A program made the position numbers and the translations under genes. A stretch of DNA of 46,579 bases from an uncultured Ignavibacteriales bacterium (lineage in GTDB: Bacteria > Bacteroidota > Ignavibacteria > Ignavibacteriales > Ignavibacteriaceae), in assembly GCA_903843135.1 (NCBI GenBank), contig CAIMOS010000076.1, forward strand, positions 1 to 46,579, read 5' to 3'. The notes under the pieces were generated by a model. That model saw only the letters and a list, made by a program, of their open reading frames with translations. It was not told the DNA's origin and did not search any database. Below, piece after piece: positions 24,956 to 33,534 of the stretch. Each line of letters opens with the position of its first letter. The stretch's first letter is position 1.

Positions 24956-27832
24956 TCAATTATTCTTCATCCCGGAATAATATTTAATCACAGCTTCGTG
25001 CAGAACTGTCCTGTATTTTTGGATACGCAGATTTTCTCGGGTCGGGTATACGCGGTTTGTAAGCAGTATAACAATAATTTTCTTTTCTGGATCAGTCCAT
25101 ACGGAAGTTCCGGTATAGCCCGTATGTCCGTATGAGGTTTCAGAAAAAGCTTTACCTGCTGAGGTGCTGAACTCAAAATTGGTGTCCCATCCGATCGCTC
25201 TGCTGCTCTGGCTTGAAACTCTCGTTGTAAATAATTTAACTGTTTCAGGTTTGATGTAAGACCTTCCCCCGTACTCTCCCCCCTGCAGGATCATCTGCAG
25301 CAATTTCGCTATGTCCCCTGTTGTTGAGAACAATCCGGCGTGCCCTGCAACCCCTCCGAGCAAATCCGCAGTTTCATCGTGTACTGTACCAATAAGCAGA
25401 CGGTTTCTCCAATAGGTATCATTTTCAGTAGGAGCAATTCTGTAATACAATTCCTTCGCGGGATTGTAAAAAGTACTATGCATCCCCAGAGGTGTAAAAA
25501 TCTCATCTGAGCAAAACCTGTCGAGAGATTTTTTGGTTACCTTTTCAATAATTTTCCCTAACGTGATCATACCGAGATCTGAATACACAGTCTTGCTTCC
25601 GGTAGTATAATCTAATTTTGATGAATAAATATCTTTTAGAACCTCCTCACCTGTTTTGACGAATGTATAGTAACGCTTAAAAGCCGGTAAACCACTGTTA
25701 TGAACAAGCAGATTCTTGATGAGTATTTTCGCTTTACCATTCACGCCGAACGAAGGTATATATTTTTTTACGGGATCGTTTAAGGAGAACAGTTTCCTGT
25801 CGATGCATATCATTGCGGCAGTTGTTGTGGCTAGCACCTTCGAAACGGAAGCCATATCAAATATGGTATTGACGTCCACTTCAGAAGAATTCTCTTCATA
25901 GGTAAACCTGCCAAAACCTCTCTGTAGCAAAATCTTACCGTCTTTAATAATCATAAGGCTCGCGCCGGGAAATGCTGAATCTGCTATTGCCGTTTCGATA
26001 ACTTTTTCTATGGACCCCACATCAGGTTTTCCGATGAACCGGGATTCATTTGTAAGCGCTGCCTTAGGAATGATAAGCCCGCTCCCGTAACGATACTCTG
26101 TCTTAGGAACAGATACGGGCAGTTTCCCTGAGATATTTTGCTCACCGAAAATTGCTTCGGCTAAGGCAATTTCACTCACTTCCGTATCCCCGTAATTCAG
26201 AATGCAGTTTCTTAACTTACCAATCTGCTTAAGTTCGTAAGGAGTTCCGTGAACCGCGACCAGTGTATTACGGTTTGCGGCAAGAATTTTATTTACAAAA
26301 TCTTTCCTCTGTTTTAGGTACTTGTCATTTGAATTCAGCAGGCCAGCTTTACTGTACAGCGACAGAATAACTTTATTATGCTTCCGCGCTGAATCCAATA
26401 TGGTTCTGATTTGTTTCTTATTACTAATATCCGATATAAACAGAGTGTTTAACGAAGAGTCCCTCCGGAGCAGTTCCGAGGAAAAAATCGAAGCCCTTTC
26501 GTCATTTAAATCTGATTTCAAAGAAATGTGGATGACCGGTTTAGTTAACGGATTTTTGAGAGGAATAAATTTATCTTTGTTGCTTAAAAGTGTAACTGAT
26601 CCCCGTGCGAGCGCAAGGCCTGTTATGGATCTGTAACTTTCGATCCCGGAATCCGGTATATCATCAACAGTACGTTTTTCAAAAAGTCCGAGCCGGTATT
26701 TTGCTTCAATGATTTTCCTGACTGAAGTATTTAGACGGCTTTCGGAAATGACGCCAGACCGGCACGCATCGAGAAGTGCAATGTATGCCGAATCTTCATC
26801 TTCCGGCATAAGCAGAAGATCATTGCCCGCTAAGAAAGCCATCAGGGCGGCTTCTCCGGCGTTATATTTTTTTGATATTGCCTTCATCGTCAGTGCATCT
26901 GTTACAATGAGGCCGGAAAAATTTAATTTATTTCTCAGCAGGTCGTATGTAAGAATAGGAGAAATGCTCGCCGGAGTGTTTGACGAATCGAGTCTGGGCA
27001 AGGCGAGGTGTCCGGTCATTATTGATCCGACGCCTGTGGCAACCGCTGCCCGGAATGGTATAAATTCTGTTTTTTCCAGATTGTCCATATCCGCGTTAAT
27101 AACCGGAAGATCCAGATGAGAATCTACCGAAGTATTTCCGTGCCCGGGGAAATGTTTTGCGGTTGCTATACAGCCGCCGTCCTGAATACCCTTTATGAAA
27201 GCGGCTCCAAGTTTCGCAACAAGCCCTGGATTTTCTCCATAGGATCTCATATTGATAACAGGATTCGCCGGCTCATTGTTCACATCAACAACGGGAGCAT
27301 AGATCTGATGTATGCCAACCAGACGTGACTGCCTCGCTAATTCTCGTCCTGCATAATATGTCAGCGCTGAATCATTTGCGGCGCCGATTGCCATATTGTA
27401 CGGCAATGAAAAATACTCTCTGTTATCTGATGAAATCGCTCTTTCATAATCAGCAGAGAACAGAAGCGGGATTTTACTCAGACCCTGCAAACGGTTCAGG
27501 AGTTTGACCTGTTCGCTGACTTCACCCTTATAACAGATGCCTCCCCCAATCTTCAGATCATTTATCAGATGAACAAGCCGCTGAAAACGCGGATCATCAT
27601 CAGCAAAATTCCTTCCGTTGAAGTGTGTAAGTATAACCTGACCGACTTTCTCTTCAAGTGTCAGGGACTTCAGAGTATTTTCAACTTCTTCATTCACTGC
27701 GGCAGATAAAGAATCGCTAAAACTGAATCCTGTGAAACCACTTTCAGCCCGATTTTCAAAATGCCTGTGCCCCGAAAAAAATCCGGACAATAAAAGGACA
27801 ACTAAAAAAATATAGAAACTGTTAACTTTCAT
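24956..27832 (-). CDS. Exported fusion of GH3 beta-N-acetylglucosaminidase and beta-lactamase-type serine hydrolase
   Basis: The frame opens at 27862, but the ATG at 27832 is the better start: it gives a signal/anchor (MKVNSFYIFLVVLLLSGFF) and no overlap with ampG. The protein has 958 residues. The GH3 catalytic domain (about 50-370) carries KHFPGHGNTSVDSHLDLPVI and the catalytic Asp in IVTDALTMKAI. A GH3 C-terminal domain spans about 390-570. The beta-lactamase/PBP-like domain (about 590-950) carries SVSK (Ser-x-x-Lys), YSD (Tyr general base) and HTG in GHTGYTGTSVW. It should trim GlcNAc from wall fragments and hydrolyse a second bond (peptide or ester) in the periplasm. NagZ-serine hydrolase fusions occur in Bacteroidota; the second activity is unproven here. 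Confidence 0.92.
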   Translation of the reverse strand: MKVNSFYIFLVVLLLSGFFSGHRHFENRAESGFTGFSFSDSLSAAVNEEVENTLKSLTLEEKVGQVILTHFNGRNFADDDPRFQRLVHLINDLKIGGGICYKGEVSEQVKLLNRLQGLSKIPLLFSADYERAISSDNREYFSLPYNMAIGAANDSALTYYAGRELARQSRLVGIHQIYAPVVDVNNEPANPVINMRSYGENPGLVAKLGAAFIKGIQDGGCIATAKHFPGHGNTSVDSHLDLPVINADMDNLEKTEFIPFRAAVATGVGSIMTGHLALPRLDSSNTPASISPILTYDLLRNKLNFSGLIVTDALTMKAISKKYNAGEAALMAFLAGNDLLLMPEDEDSAYIALLDACRSGVISESRLNTSVRKIIEAKYRLGLFEKRTVDDIPDSGIESYRSITGLALARGSVTLLSNKDKFIPLKNPLTKPVIHISLKSDLNDERASIFSSELLRRDSSLNTLFISDISNKKQIRTILDSARKHNKVILSLYSKAGLLNSNDKYLKQRKDFVNKILAANRNTLVAVHGTPYELKQIGKLRNCILNYGDTEVSEIALAEAIFGEQNISGKLPVSVPKTEYRYGSGLIIPKAALTNESRFIGKPDVGSIEKVIETAIADSAFPGASLMIIKDGKILLQRGFGRFTYEENSSEVDVNTIFDMASVSKVLATTTAAMICIDRKLFSLNDPVKKYIPSFGVNGKAKILIKNLLVHNSGLPAFKRYYTFVKTGEEVLKDIYSSKLDYTTGSKTVYSDLGMITLGKIIEKVTKKSLDRFCSDEIFTPLGMHSTFYNPAKELYYRIAPTENDTYWRNRLLIGTVHDETADLLGGVAGHAGLFSTTGDIAKLLQMILQGGEYGGRSYIKPETVKLFTTRVSSQSSRAIGWDTNFEFSTSAGKAFSETSYGHTGYTGTSVWTDPEKKIIVILLTNRVYPTRENLRIQKYRTVLHEAVIKYYSGMKNN

Positions 27833-27842
27833 TTTTACCGCA

Positions 27843-29687
27843 TCATTCGGTTTTCTTTCCAAATTCCGGATCGATCTTAAGGAAGAGCACTATAAGAAAA
27901 CCCGGTATTGTTGAGAGTATAACCCAGACAAAGAAATGCTGATATCCGATGATTTCCTGCAGCCATCCGCTGAACATCCCCGGCAGCATCATTCCCAGGG
28001 CCATAAAGCCGGTACAGATTGCATAATGGGCAGTTTTAAATTCACCTTGTGAAACATAAATCATAAACAGCATATAGGCCGTAAATCCGAATCCGTATCC
28101 AAACTGCTCGAGAGCGATCATAGAATTAATTATCAGGAAATTATCCGGTTGAGCGTATGCCAGATAAACAAAGTTAAGGTCAGGAAGGTGTATCGCGAGT
28201 ACGAATATCCAGATTACTTTTTTTAGTCCGTATTTTGATGCGAATAGGCCGCCGAGAATTCCGCCCAGGGTCAGGGCAATGACTCCGACAGTTCCATATA
28301 CAAATCCCAGTTCACCCGTTGTAAGTCCAAGCCCTCCTATTTCCCTTGCATCAAGCAGGAATGGTGTAGCCAATTTTACTAATTGTGCTTCAGCAAAGCG
28401 GTACATCAAAAGGAAAGTCAGTATCACACCTATCCTCTCCTTTTTGAAGAACAGTGCGAACGTCCGGAAGAACTCACCGAGAATGTTTTTATATCCTTCA
28501 GTCAGGCTTGATTTGTCCGAAGCAGGTTTAGGCAATACGAATTTATGATAAAGGGATATTCCGATAAATAACGCGGAAAGCAGGAAGAAAGTAATTGACC
28601 AGGCCAAAGGAATATTCCCTGAGCGCACCTGGAACGTTGTGGCAGTGGAGTATGTAAGTTTTTGATCAAGCTGTACAAGAATGACAGCAGGTTTATCCCA
28701 GTTATTACTGTTAAAAACTAATCTCTGCCCTTCCAAAACCTGTATGCTGGCATCGCCGGATTCTTTCTGCACAGTGACAACCGTCTCTTTACCCGGATCT
28801 TTACTGAGTTTAAGATACATCACTCCGATGTTTCCGGCAGTTTTACTCGGGGCCTTCTTTTCTGGCGCAAAATTACTCTTCAGGAATCCTTCGAGCGGCA
28901 ACTTGATATATGAGTCAAACCAGCCAGGTTCCGATTTCTGTTTTAGAGCTTGCGCCTCACTCTGATAGAAACCGTTTCCGGTATTTTGCAAAACCGCGGC
29001 AGTCTTCAAGGAATCAACCGTGGCGGCGGGAAGTTTACTGAGGCCCACTTTTACGGACTCCGAGGCAAGAACAAATTCTCTCTGCGATCCGGAATTAAAA
29101 CTAATTGCGCCTTCGGGTAAAAGGTATGTGTTATTAATTCCCTTTACGGATGTTACCTCAAAATTTACCGGCGTAAAACCCGTATGTGATTCCAGATATC
29201 CCGCGAAGATAACAAGTAATCCCTGGCCGGTAATCATCGCTATACGGTAGAATGTACTCCTGATCCCCACGAACATCGTCTGTTCTTTTTGGTTAAGTCC
29301 AAGCATATAGAATCCATCGGCTGCTATGTCGTGAGTAGCAGATGCAAATGCCAGTAACCAAAGAACAATTAATGAATACCTGAAGAAATCCGGTAAAGGT
29401 AAGGTAAGTCCCACGCAAGCCAGTCCGGCACCGATCAGCGCCTGCATAACCAGTATCCAGAGCCGCTTGGTTTTGAATAAATCTACCAGCGGGCTCCAGA
29501 GCGGTTTGATTACCCAAGGCAGATAAAGCCAGCTGGTGTATAATGCTATGTCGGCATTTGAAATCCCTAACCGTTTATACATAATTACCGAGATGGTCAT
29601 TACAACAACATAGGGTATCCCCTGGGCAAAATATAATGTCGGAATCCAGGCCCACGGCCTCGATTTGGTGGCGTGCGTTTCAGTCAT
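27843..29687 (-). CDS. ampG: AmpG-like muropeptide permease (MFS) with inserted extracytoplasmic domain
   Basis: A 614-residue MFS transporter. The N-terminal five helices (from WIPTLYFAQGIPYVVVM to about residue 164) contain AmpG-like features (FAQGIPY, LPWVIKPLWSPLVD, SATHDIAADGFY). After helix 5 comes an insertion of about 190 residues (about 167-358) that topology places in the periplasm. Helices 6-12 follow. The insertion contains VTVQKESGDASIQV and LVFNSNNWDKPAVILVQLD, resembling the NW-x-x-P-x-x-V strand motif of Ig-like/Calx-beta-like repeats. Canonical AmpG is about 490 residues. It should import GlcNAc-anhydroMurNAc (peptides) for the NagZ and kinase encoded beside it. It lies 10 bp before the fusion gene. 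Confidence 0.88.
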   Translation of the reverse strand: MTETHATKSRPWAWIPTLYFAQGIPYVVVMTISVIMYKRLGISNADIALYTSWLYLPWVIKPLWSPLVDLFKTKRLWILVMQALIGAGLACVGLTLPLPDFFRYSLIVLWLLAFASATHDIAADGFYMLGLNQKEQTMFVGIRSTFYRIAMITGQGLLVIFAGYLESHTGFTPVNFEVTSVKGINNTYLLPEGAISFNSGSQREFVLASESVKVGLSKLPAATVDSLKTAAVLQNTGNGFYQSEAQALKQKSEPGWFDSYIKLPLEGFLKSNFAPEKKAPSKTAGNIGVMYLKLSKDPGKETVVTVQKESGDASIQVLEGQRLVFNSNNWDKPAVILVQLDQKLTYSTATTFQVRSGNIPLAWSITFFLLSALFIGISLYHKFVLPKPASDKSSLTEGYKNILGEFFRTFALFFKKERIGVILTFLLMYRFAEAQLVKLATPFLLDAREIGGLGLTTGELGFVYGTVGVIALTLGGILGGLFASKYGLKKVIWIFVLAIHLPDLNFVYLAYAQPDNFLIINSMIALEQFGYGFGFTAYMLFMIYVSQGEFKTAHYAICTGFMALGMMLPGMFSGWLQEIIGYQHFFVWVILSTIPGFLIVLFLKIDPEFGKKTE

Positions 29688-29705
29688 AACGTGGTTCTCT
29701 TTAAG

Positions 29706-30635
29706 TTAAATCAGTCCTGCGAGTTTATTAACGGAGTAAAGCACTGCGCCCATTGCAGGATTGTTTTCGGGTGAAGTGATTCTGATTTCGGGCATTTTGG
29801 TTTTAACTTTTTCAAGCAAAAGATTACTGAAAAAGTTCGGGTTGCTAATAAGGCTTCCGACCAAGGAGACTTCTATAACATTTAATAGAAGTTTTCTCTT
29901 GATGGCAACCAGGTGAAGTAACAGTTCTTCGACCTCCTCATCCAGGATTTTTCTTGCTATAACATCGCCCTGGTTCGCCGCTTGTAAAACCAATGGGGCA
30001 AATGAGGCGATGTCATAATTGTTTTTATATATTTCCGTAATAAGTTCTTCGGGAGTATTGATATTACTGGCGTTGAATAGCAGGTTCTGCATAATCGTAG
30101 TTTCTCCCCTGCCGTCAAAAGCCTTTGCAACAGCAATAAGTCCTTTCTTCCCGATCATATACCCGCTTCCTTCATCGCCGAGGAAACGGCCAAATCCCCC
30201 GACACGGTACAGCCTGCCTTTGATATCCTTCCCGTATAAAATAGATCCCGTACCAGCAATCATAATACAGCCGGGCCTGCCCGAAAACGCGCCTTCCAAT
30301 GCAATTCTGGCGTCACTGTCTACAAAAACATTTTTTGGTTTAAAATCTTTTGATTGGCAAAATTTCCGGAATTCTGATTCGAGTCGGTCAGCATCTGATT
30401 TTCGCCCGGCGCCTGTCGCGCCAATTGTTATTGCTTCAATTTCTCCGTAGCGCACATTATTTTTCTGCATACTCTCTTTCACAAGATCATACAGAGTTTG
30501 CGTCACGGTCTCTGTGCCGAGTATCAAAAAATTAGCCGGGCCGCCGTAACACTCATACACTTTTTCTTTTTTGTCATTTGCAAGGACGCAATGTGTTTTG
30601 GTTCCTCCTCCGTCTAATCCAATATAGTACTTCAT
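29706..30635 (-). CDS. N-acetylglucosamine kinase-like protein (BadF/BadG ATPase family)
   Basis: A 309-residue ASKHA-fold kinase. It has the phosphate-1 motif GLDGGGTKTHCV (residues 6-17), a VDSDARIA strand near 107, the phosphate-2 motif MIAGTGSI (about 125-132), GGFGRFLGDEGSGY (about 146-159, typical of GlcNAc kinases of the BadF/NAGK family) and an adenosine-site region near VSLVGSLISN. It would phosphorylate the GlcNAc released by NagZ to GlcNAc-6-P. It lies 18 bp before ampG in the recycling operon, which strongly supports the sugar assignment. Confidence 0.85.
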   Translation of the reverse strand: MKYYIGLDGGGTKTHCVLANDKKEKVYECYGGPANFLILGTETVTQTLYDLVKESMQKNNVRYGEIEAITIGATGAGRKSDADRLESEFRKFCQSKDFKPKNVFVDSDARIALEGAFSGRPGCIMIAGTGSILYGKDIKGRLYRVGGFGRFLGDEGSGYMIGKKGLIAVAKAFDGRGETTIMQNLLFNASNINTPEELITEIYKNNYDIASFAPLVLQAANQGDVIARKILDEEVEELLLHLVAIKRKLLLNVIEVSLVGSLISNPNFFSNLLLEKVKTKMPEIRITSPENNPAMGAVLYSVNKLAGLI

Positions 30636-30662
30636 TTTAAGCCTTTTATAATTCGAACGCCG

Positions 30663-30872
30663 TCAGTGATGAGGTAAAAACGTTTTTACCACAAAAAAAC
30701 TGACAAGCGAAACTATTACTAAAAATATCAATAAATAGATAATTGATTTAAGTATTCTGCTCTTCCGTTTTTTATATATGTCCCTGTTTGAGATATTACG
30801 GTTACGCTGATAATCACCGTCGTGAATATCCCAATTTTTTTTCCCAGGGAAATTTTTTCCAGCACCAGCCAT
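30663..30872 (-). CDS. Small single-pass membrane protein
   Basis: A 69-residue protein: a basic, polar N-terminal half (residues 1-42, with KKRKSRILKS) and one transmembrane helix (about 43-64), ending in LPHH. It lies 27 bp upstream of the kinase gene on the same strand and is the first gene of the recycling operon. No family is recognised. The charge pattern and membrane helix make chance unlikely, but with no homologue checked this is a moderate call. Confidence 0.5.
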   Translation of the reverse strand: MAGAGKNFPGKKNWDIHDGDYQRNRNISNRDIYKKRKSRILKSIIYLLIFLVIVSLVSFFVVKTFLPHH

Positions 30873-31000
30873 TCAAAAACCTTCCTGTTAATAAAATTTG
30901 TAATATGAATATATTAAATATTTTTCCCTTATTTAACCCGTTTTTAATCTTATTTTCATATATTTTGAAAAATTATTTCAGTATTTAAAATTTATAATAT

Positions 31001-32470
31001 ATGAGCAGTACGGAAAATTATTTCCGGAAATTCCGTGAAAATATTGTTGGGATCGATCAGACATTCGAATCGCCTTACGGCCGGCAGAGGATCATATATG
31101 CTGACTGGATCGCAAGCGGAAGATTATACCGTCCGATTGAAGAAAAATTATTAAATGAATTCGGGCCTTTCGTAGGTAACACGCATTCCGAATCGAGTAC
31201 CACCGGTATGGCGATGACTCACTCATATAAAAATGCTCAAAAGATAATTAAGCAGCACGTTAACGCTGATGAGCACGATGTACTGATCTCAGCCGGCTCG
31301 GGGATGACCGGTGTTGTCAACAAGCTGATAAGGATGCTTGGGATACGCGTCCCCGAACAGTTAAAACCCTTTTTAAATTTCACTGAAGATCTAAAACCTG
31401 TTGTGTTAATTTCACATATCGAGCATCATTCAAACCAGACAACCTGGCTTGAAACCCTCGCAGATGTTGTTATTGTTCCGCCTGATGATGACGGAAATGT
31501 ATCCCCCGGAAATCTTGAACTGGAACTTCAAAAGTACAAGGACCGTAAATTAAAAATCGGAGCATTCTCGGCCTGTTCTAACGTGACGGGGATCCACTCG
31601 CCCTACCATCAGCTCGCCGCCATAATGCACCGTAACGGCGGCTATTGTTTCGTTGACTTTGCCTGTTCCGCTCCGTATATGAAAATCAATATGCATCCTG
31701 ATAATGCTGAGGAAAGCCTCGATGCCATTTTCTTCTCCCCGCATAAATTTCTTGGCGGTCCGGGCACTCCCGGGGTTATGATCTTCAATTCCAATCTCTA
31801 TCATCTCAAGGTACCGGACCAACCCGGCGGAGGAACCGTAGATTGGACCAACCCCTGGGGACAGCACCGGTTCGTCAGCAATATCGAACTGCGCGAAGAC
31901 GGCGGCACTCCCCCGTTCCTCCAAACCATCAAAGCTGCTTGTGCGATAAAACTTAAAGAACAGATGGGTGTAGATAATATTCTAAAACGTGAAGAAGAAC
32001 TGGTAGACAGAGTTTTCGACAAATTTCCTTCCATCCCAAAGTTGCACCTGCTCGCAGCTAATCTCTCTCACAGGATCGGGGCAATCTCATTTTATCTCGA
32101 AGATATTCATTATAATCTTGCTGTCAGGCTGCTGAACGACCGTTACGGAATTCAGGCGCGGGGCGGCTGCTCCTGTGCCGGAACCTACGGACACTTCCTG
32201 CTTCACGTCGATCCAAACCGGAGCAAGCACATAACCGATTTGATTGACACCGGAGATCTTTCGGAAAAGCCGGGTTGGGTCCGGATTTCTCTTCACCCCA
32301 CCATGACGGATGACGAACTCAATCTGCTAATCACAGCCCTTAAAGAGATCGTGCAGAATTCGGATTCCTGGAAAGAAGATTATTTATATTCAAACCACAC
32401 TAACGAATTTGTTCACAAAAATTTCCCGTTGAACAGAGAGGTATTTTCTTTTACTCCAACCGTGTTTTAA
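31001..32470 (+). CDS. Cysteine desulfurase-like class V aminotransferase
   Basis: A 489-residue PLP enzyme of fold type I. It has IYADWIASGRLYRPIE near the start, SHIEHHSNQTTWLE (His stacking on PLP), FVDFACSAPYMKI (PLP Asp region) and SPHKFLGGPGTPGV with the Schiff-base lysine. C-terminal RGGCSCAGTYGHFLLHVD contains cysteines at the position of the persulfide Cys of desulfurases. It is longer than SufS/IscS (about 400 residues), and no SufE or Isc/Suf partners are nearby, so the true substrate is open. It is divergent from the recycling operon across 128 bp of AT-rich DNA. Confidence 0.85.
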   Translation: MSSTENYFRKFRENIVGIDQTFESPYGRQRIIYADWIASGRLYRPIEEKLLNEFGPFVGNTHSESSTTGMAMTHSYKNAQKIIKQHVNADEHDVLISAGSGMTGVVNKLIRMLGIRVPEQLKPFLNFTEDLKPVVLISHIEHHSNQTTWLETLADVVIVPPDDDGNVSPGNLELELQKYKDRKLKIGAFSACSNVTGIHSPYHQLAAIMHRNGGYCFVDFACSAPYMKINMHPDNAEESLDAIFFSPHKFLGGPGTPGVMIFNSNLYHLKVPDQPGGGTVDWTNPWGQHRFVSNIELREDGGTPPFLQTIKAACAIKLKEQMGVDNILKREEELVDRVFDKFPSIPKLHLLAANLSHRIGAISFYLEDIHYNLAVRLLNDRYGIQARGGCSCAGTYGHFLLHVDPNRSKHITDLIDTGDLSEKPGWVRISLHPTMTDDELNLLITALKEIVQNSDSWKEDYLYSNHTNEFVHKNFPLNREVFSFTPTVF

Positions 32471-32532
32471 TTTGAATCTGATTCGACTTTACTGCATCTT
32501 ATGTAAGTATATTAATTTTATAGGTTTAACTG

Positions 32533-32727
32533 ATGAAAAAAAATGTAGGTTCTATGGACAAAATTGTTCGCTTTATTATCGGCATCGGAATTTTGGTTGT
32601 TGGCTACTTCAATAGTTCCTGGCTGGCGCTATTGGGTCTTATCCCGATTTTGACCGCTTTCCTCGGAACTTGTCCGGCTTACCTCCCCTTTGGTATTTCC
32701 ACCTGTAAAACGGAAAAAAAGGACTGA
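32533..32727 (+). CDS. DUF2892 small membrane protein
   Basis: A 64-residue protein with two close hydrophobic segments (about 10-27 and 30-45). The pattern NVGSMDKIVRFIIGIGILVVG, then LLGLIPILTAFLGTCPAYLPFGI-S-T, is the DUF2892 signature, with two conserved cysteines in CPAYLPFGISTC. Such domains often accompany rhodaneses and sulfur-handling proteins; the desulfurase-like gene 62 bp upstream fits that theme. A strong terminator follows. Confidence 0.88.
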   Translation: MKKNVGSMDKIVRFIIGIGILVVGYFNSSWLALLGLIPILTAFLGTCPAYLPFGISTCKTEKKD

Positions 32728-32734
32728 TTTTCAG

Positions 32735-32780
32735 GAAGCCCGGAATGTTATAAATATTTCCGGGCTTCATTATTTTCTTT
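32735..32780 (+). terminator. Intrinsic terminator after the DUF2892 gene
   Basis: Perfect 11-bp stem GAAGCCCGGAA/TTCCGGGCTTC (32735-32745 and 32758-32768, 12-nt loop), followed by ATTATTTTCTTTTC. It separates the desulfurase-like group from the cytochrome operon. The remaining bases to 32975 hold no gene; they presumably carry the cytochrome promoter. Confidence 0.88.
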
Positions 32781-32975
32781 TCTAAGAAACGGCAATCAAA
32801 AATTCTCGATTCTTAGAAATTCCAAACTACTCCCAGCTTTACCTTCACTTTGATTTGAATTCCGCTGTAAAATACCCCTTATTTTGAGGGTCAACCGGAT
32901 TTTCAGCAATATTTGTATGGAATAATAATTGCTATTAATTAACTAAATTCCAGCAATACAAAAAAGGAAAGTCCT

Positions 32976-33527
32976 ATGAAAAAAATGCAACTTTTTTTGA
33001 TTCTTCTTCTTACAACAGCAGTTTGTCTGTTTGCACAAGATGAACCCAAGAAACACGGTTTTATTGGAGCCGAAGCTTGTGGTATGTGTCACAAAACTGA
33101 AAAACAAGGTAAACAATACGATATTTGGAAAGCTTCAAAGCACGCCAAAGCGTATGAAACCTTACTTACAGAAGAGGCCAACAAAATCGCAAAAGACCTA
33201 GGTTTTGAAACCCCTGCAGCAAAAACACCAAAATGCTTAAAATGCCACACCTCAGGATCAGATGTTGATCAGGTTTTAATCGGCAAAAAGTTCAAAGTTG
33301 AAGACGGCGTACAGTGCGAAACCTGCCACGGAGCCGGCGCTGACTACAAGGATATGAAGGTTATGAAAAACCGCGAAGAAGCAGTGAAAAACGGTTTGGT
33401 AATCTACTCAGAACTCGAAAAATTCTGTGTTACATGCCACAATCCGGAAAGCCCGACTTATATCGCAGTTGACGTAAACGAAAACTGGAACAAAATTAAA
33501 CACCCAAATCCAAACAAAGTAAAATAA
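32976..33527 (+). CDS. Exported tetraheme cytochrome c (c554-type)
   Basis: A 183-residue protein with a signal peptide (cleavage near L-F-A|Q, residue 20-21) and four CxxCH heme-attachment motifs at about residues 35, 87, 114 and 151 (CGMCH, CLKCH, CETCH, CVTCH). The spacing, and an extra His-rich SKHAKAYE segment (a distal ligand candidate), resemble cytochrome c554-like periplasmic carriers. It heads the cluster, followed 7 bp later by the outer-membrane barrel gene. It would shuttle electrons in the periplasm to the conduit. GGAAAG lies about 5 nt before the ATG. Confidence 0.93.
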   Translation: MKKMQLFLILLLTTAVCLFAQDEPKKHGFIGAEACGMCHKTEKQGKQYDIWKASKHAKAYETLLTEEANKIAKDLGFETPAAKTPKCLKCHTSGSDVDQVLIGKKFKVEDGVQCETCHGAGADYKDMKVMKNREEAVKNGLVIYSELEKFCVTCHNPESPTYIAVDVNENWNKIKHPNPNKVK

Positions 33528-33534
33528 CAGCACA

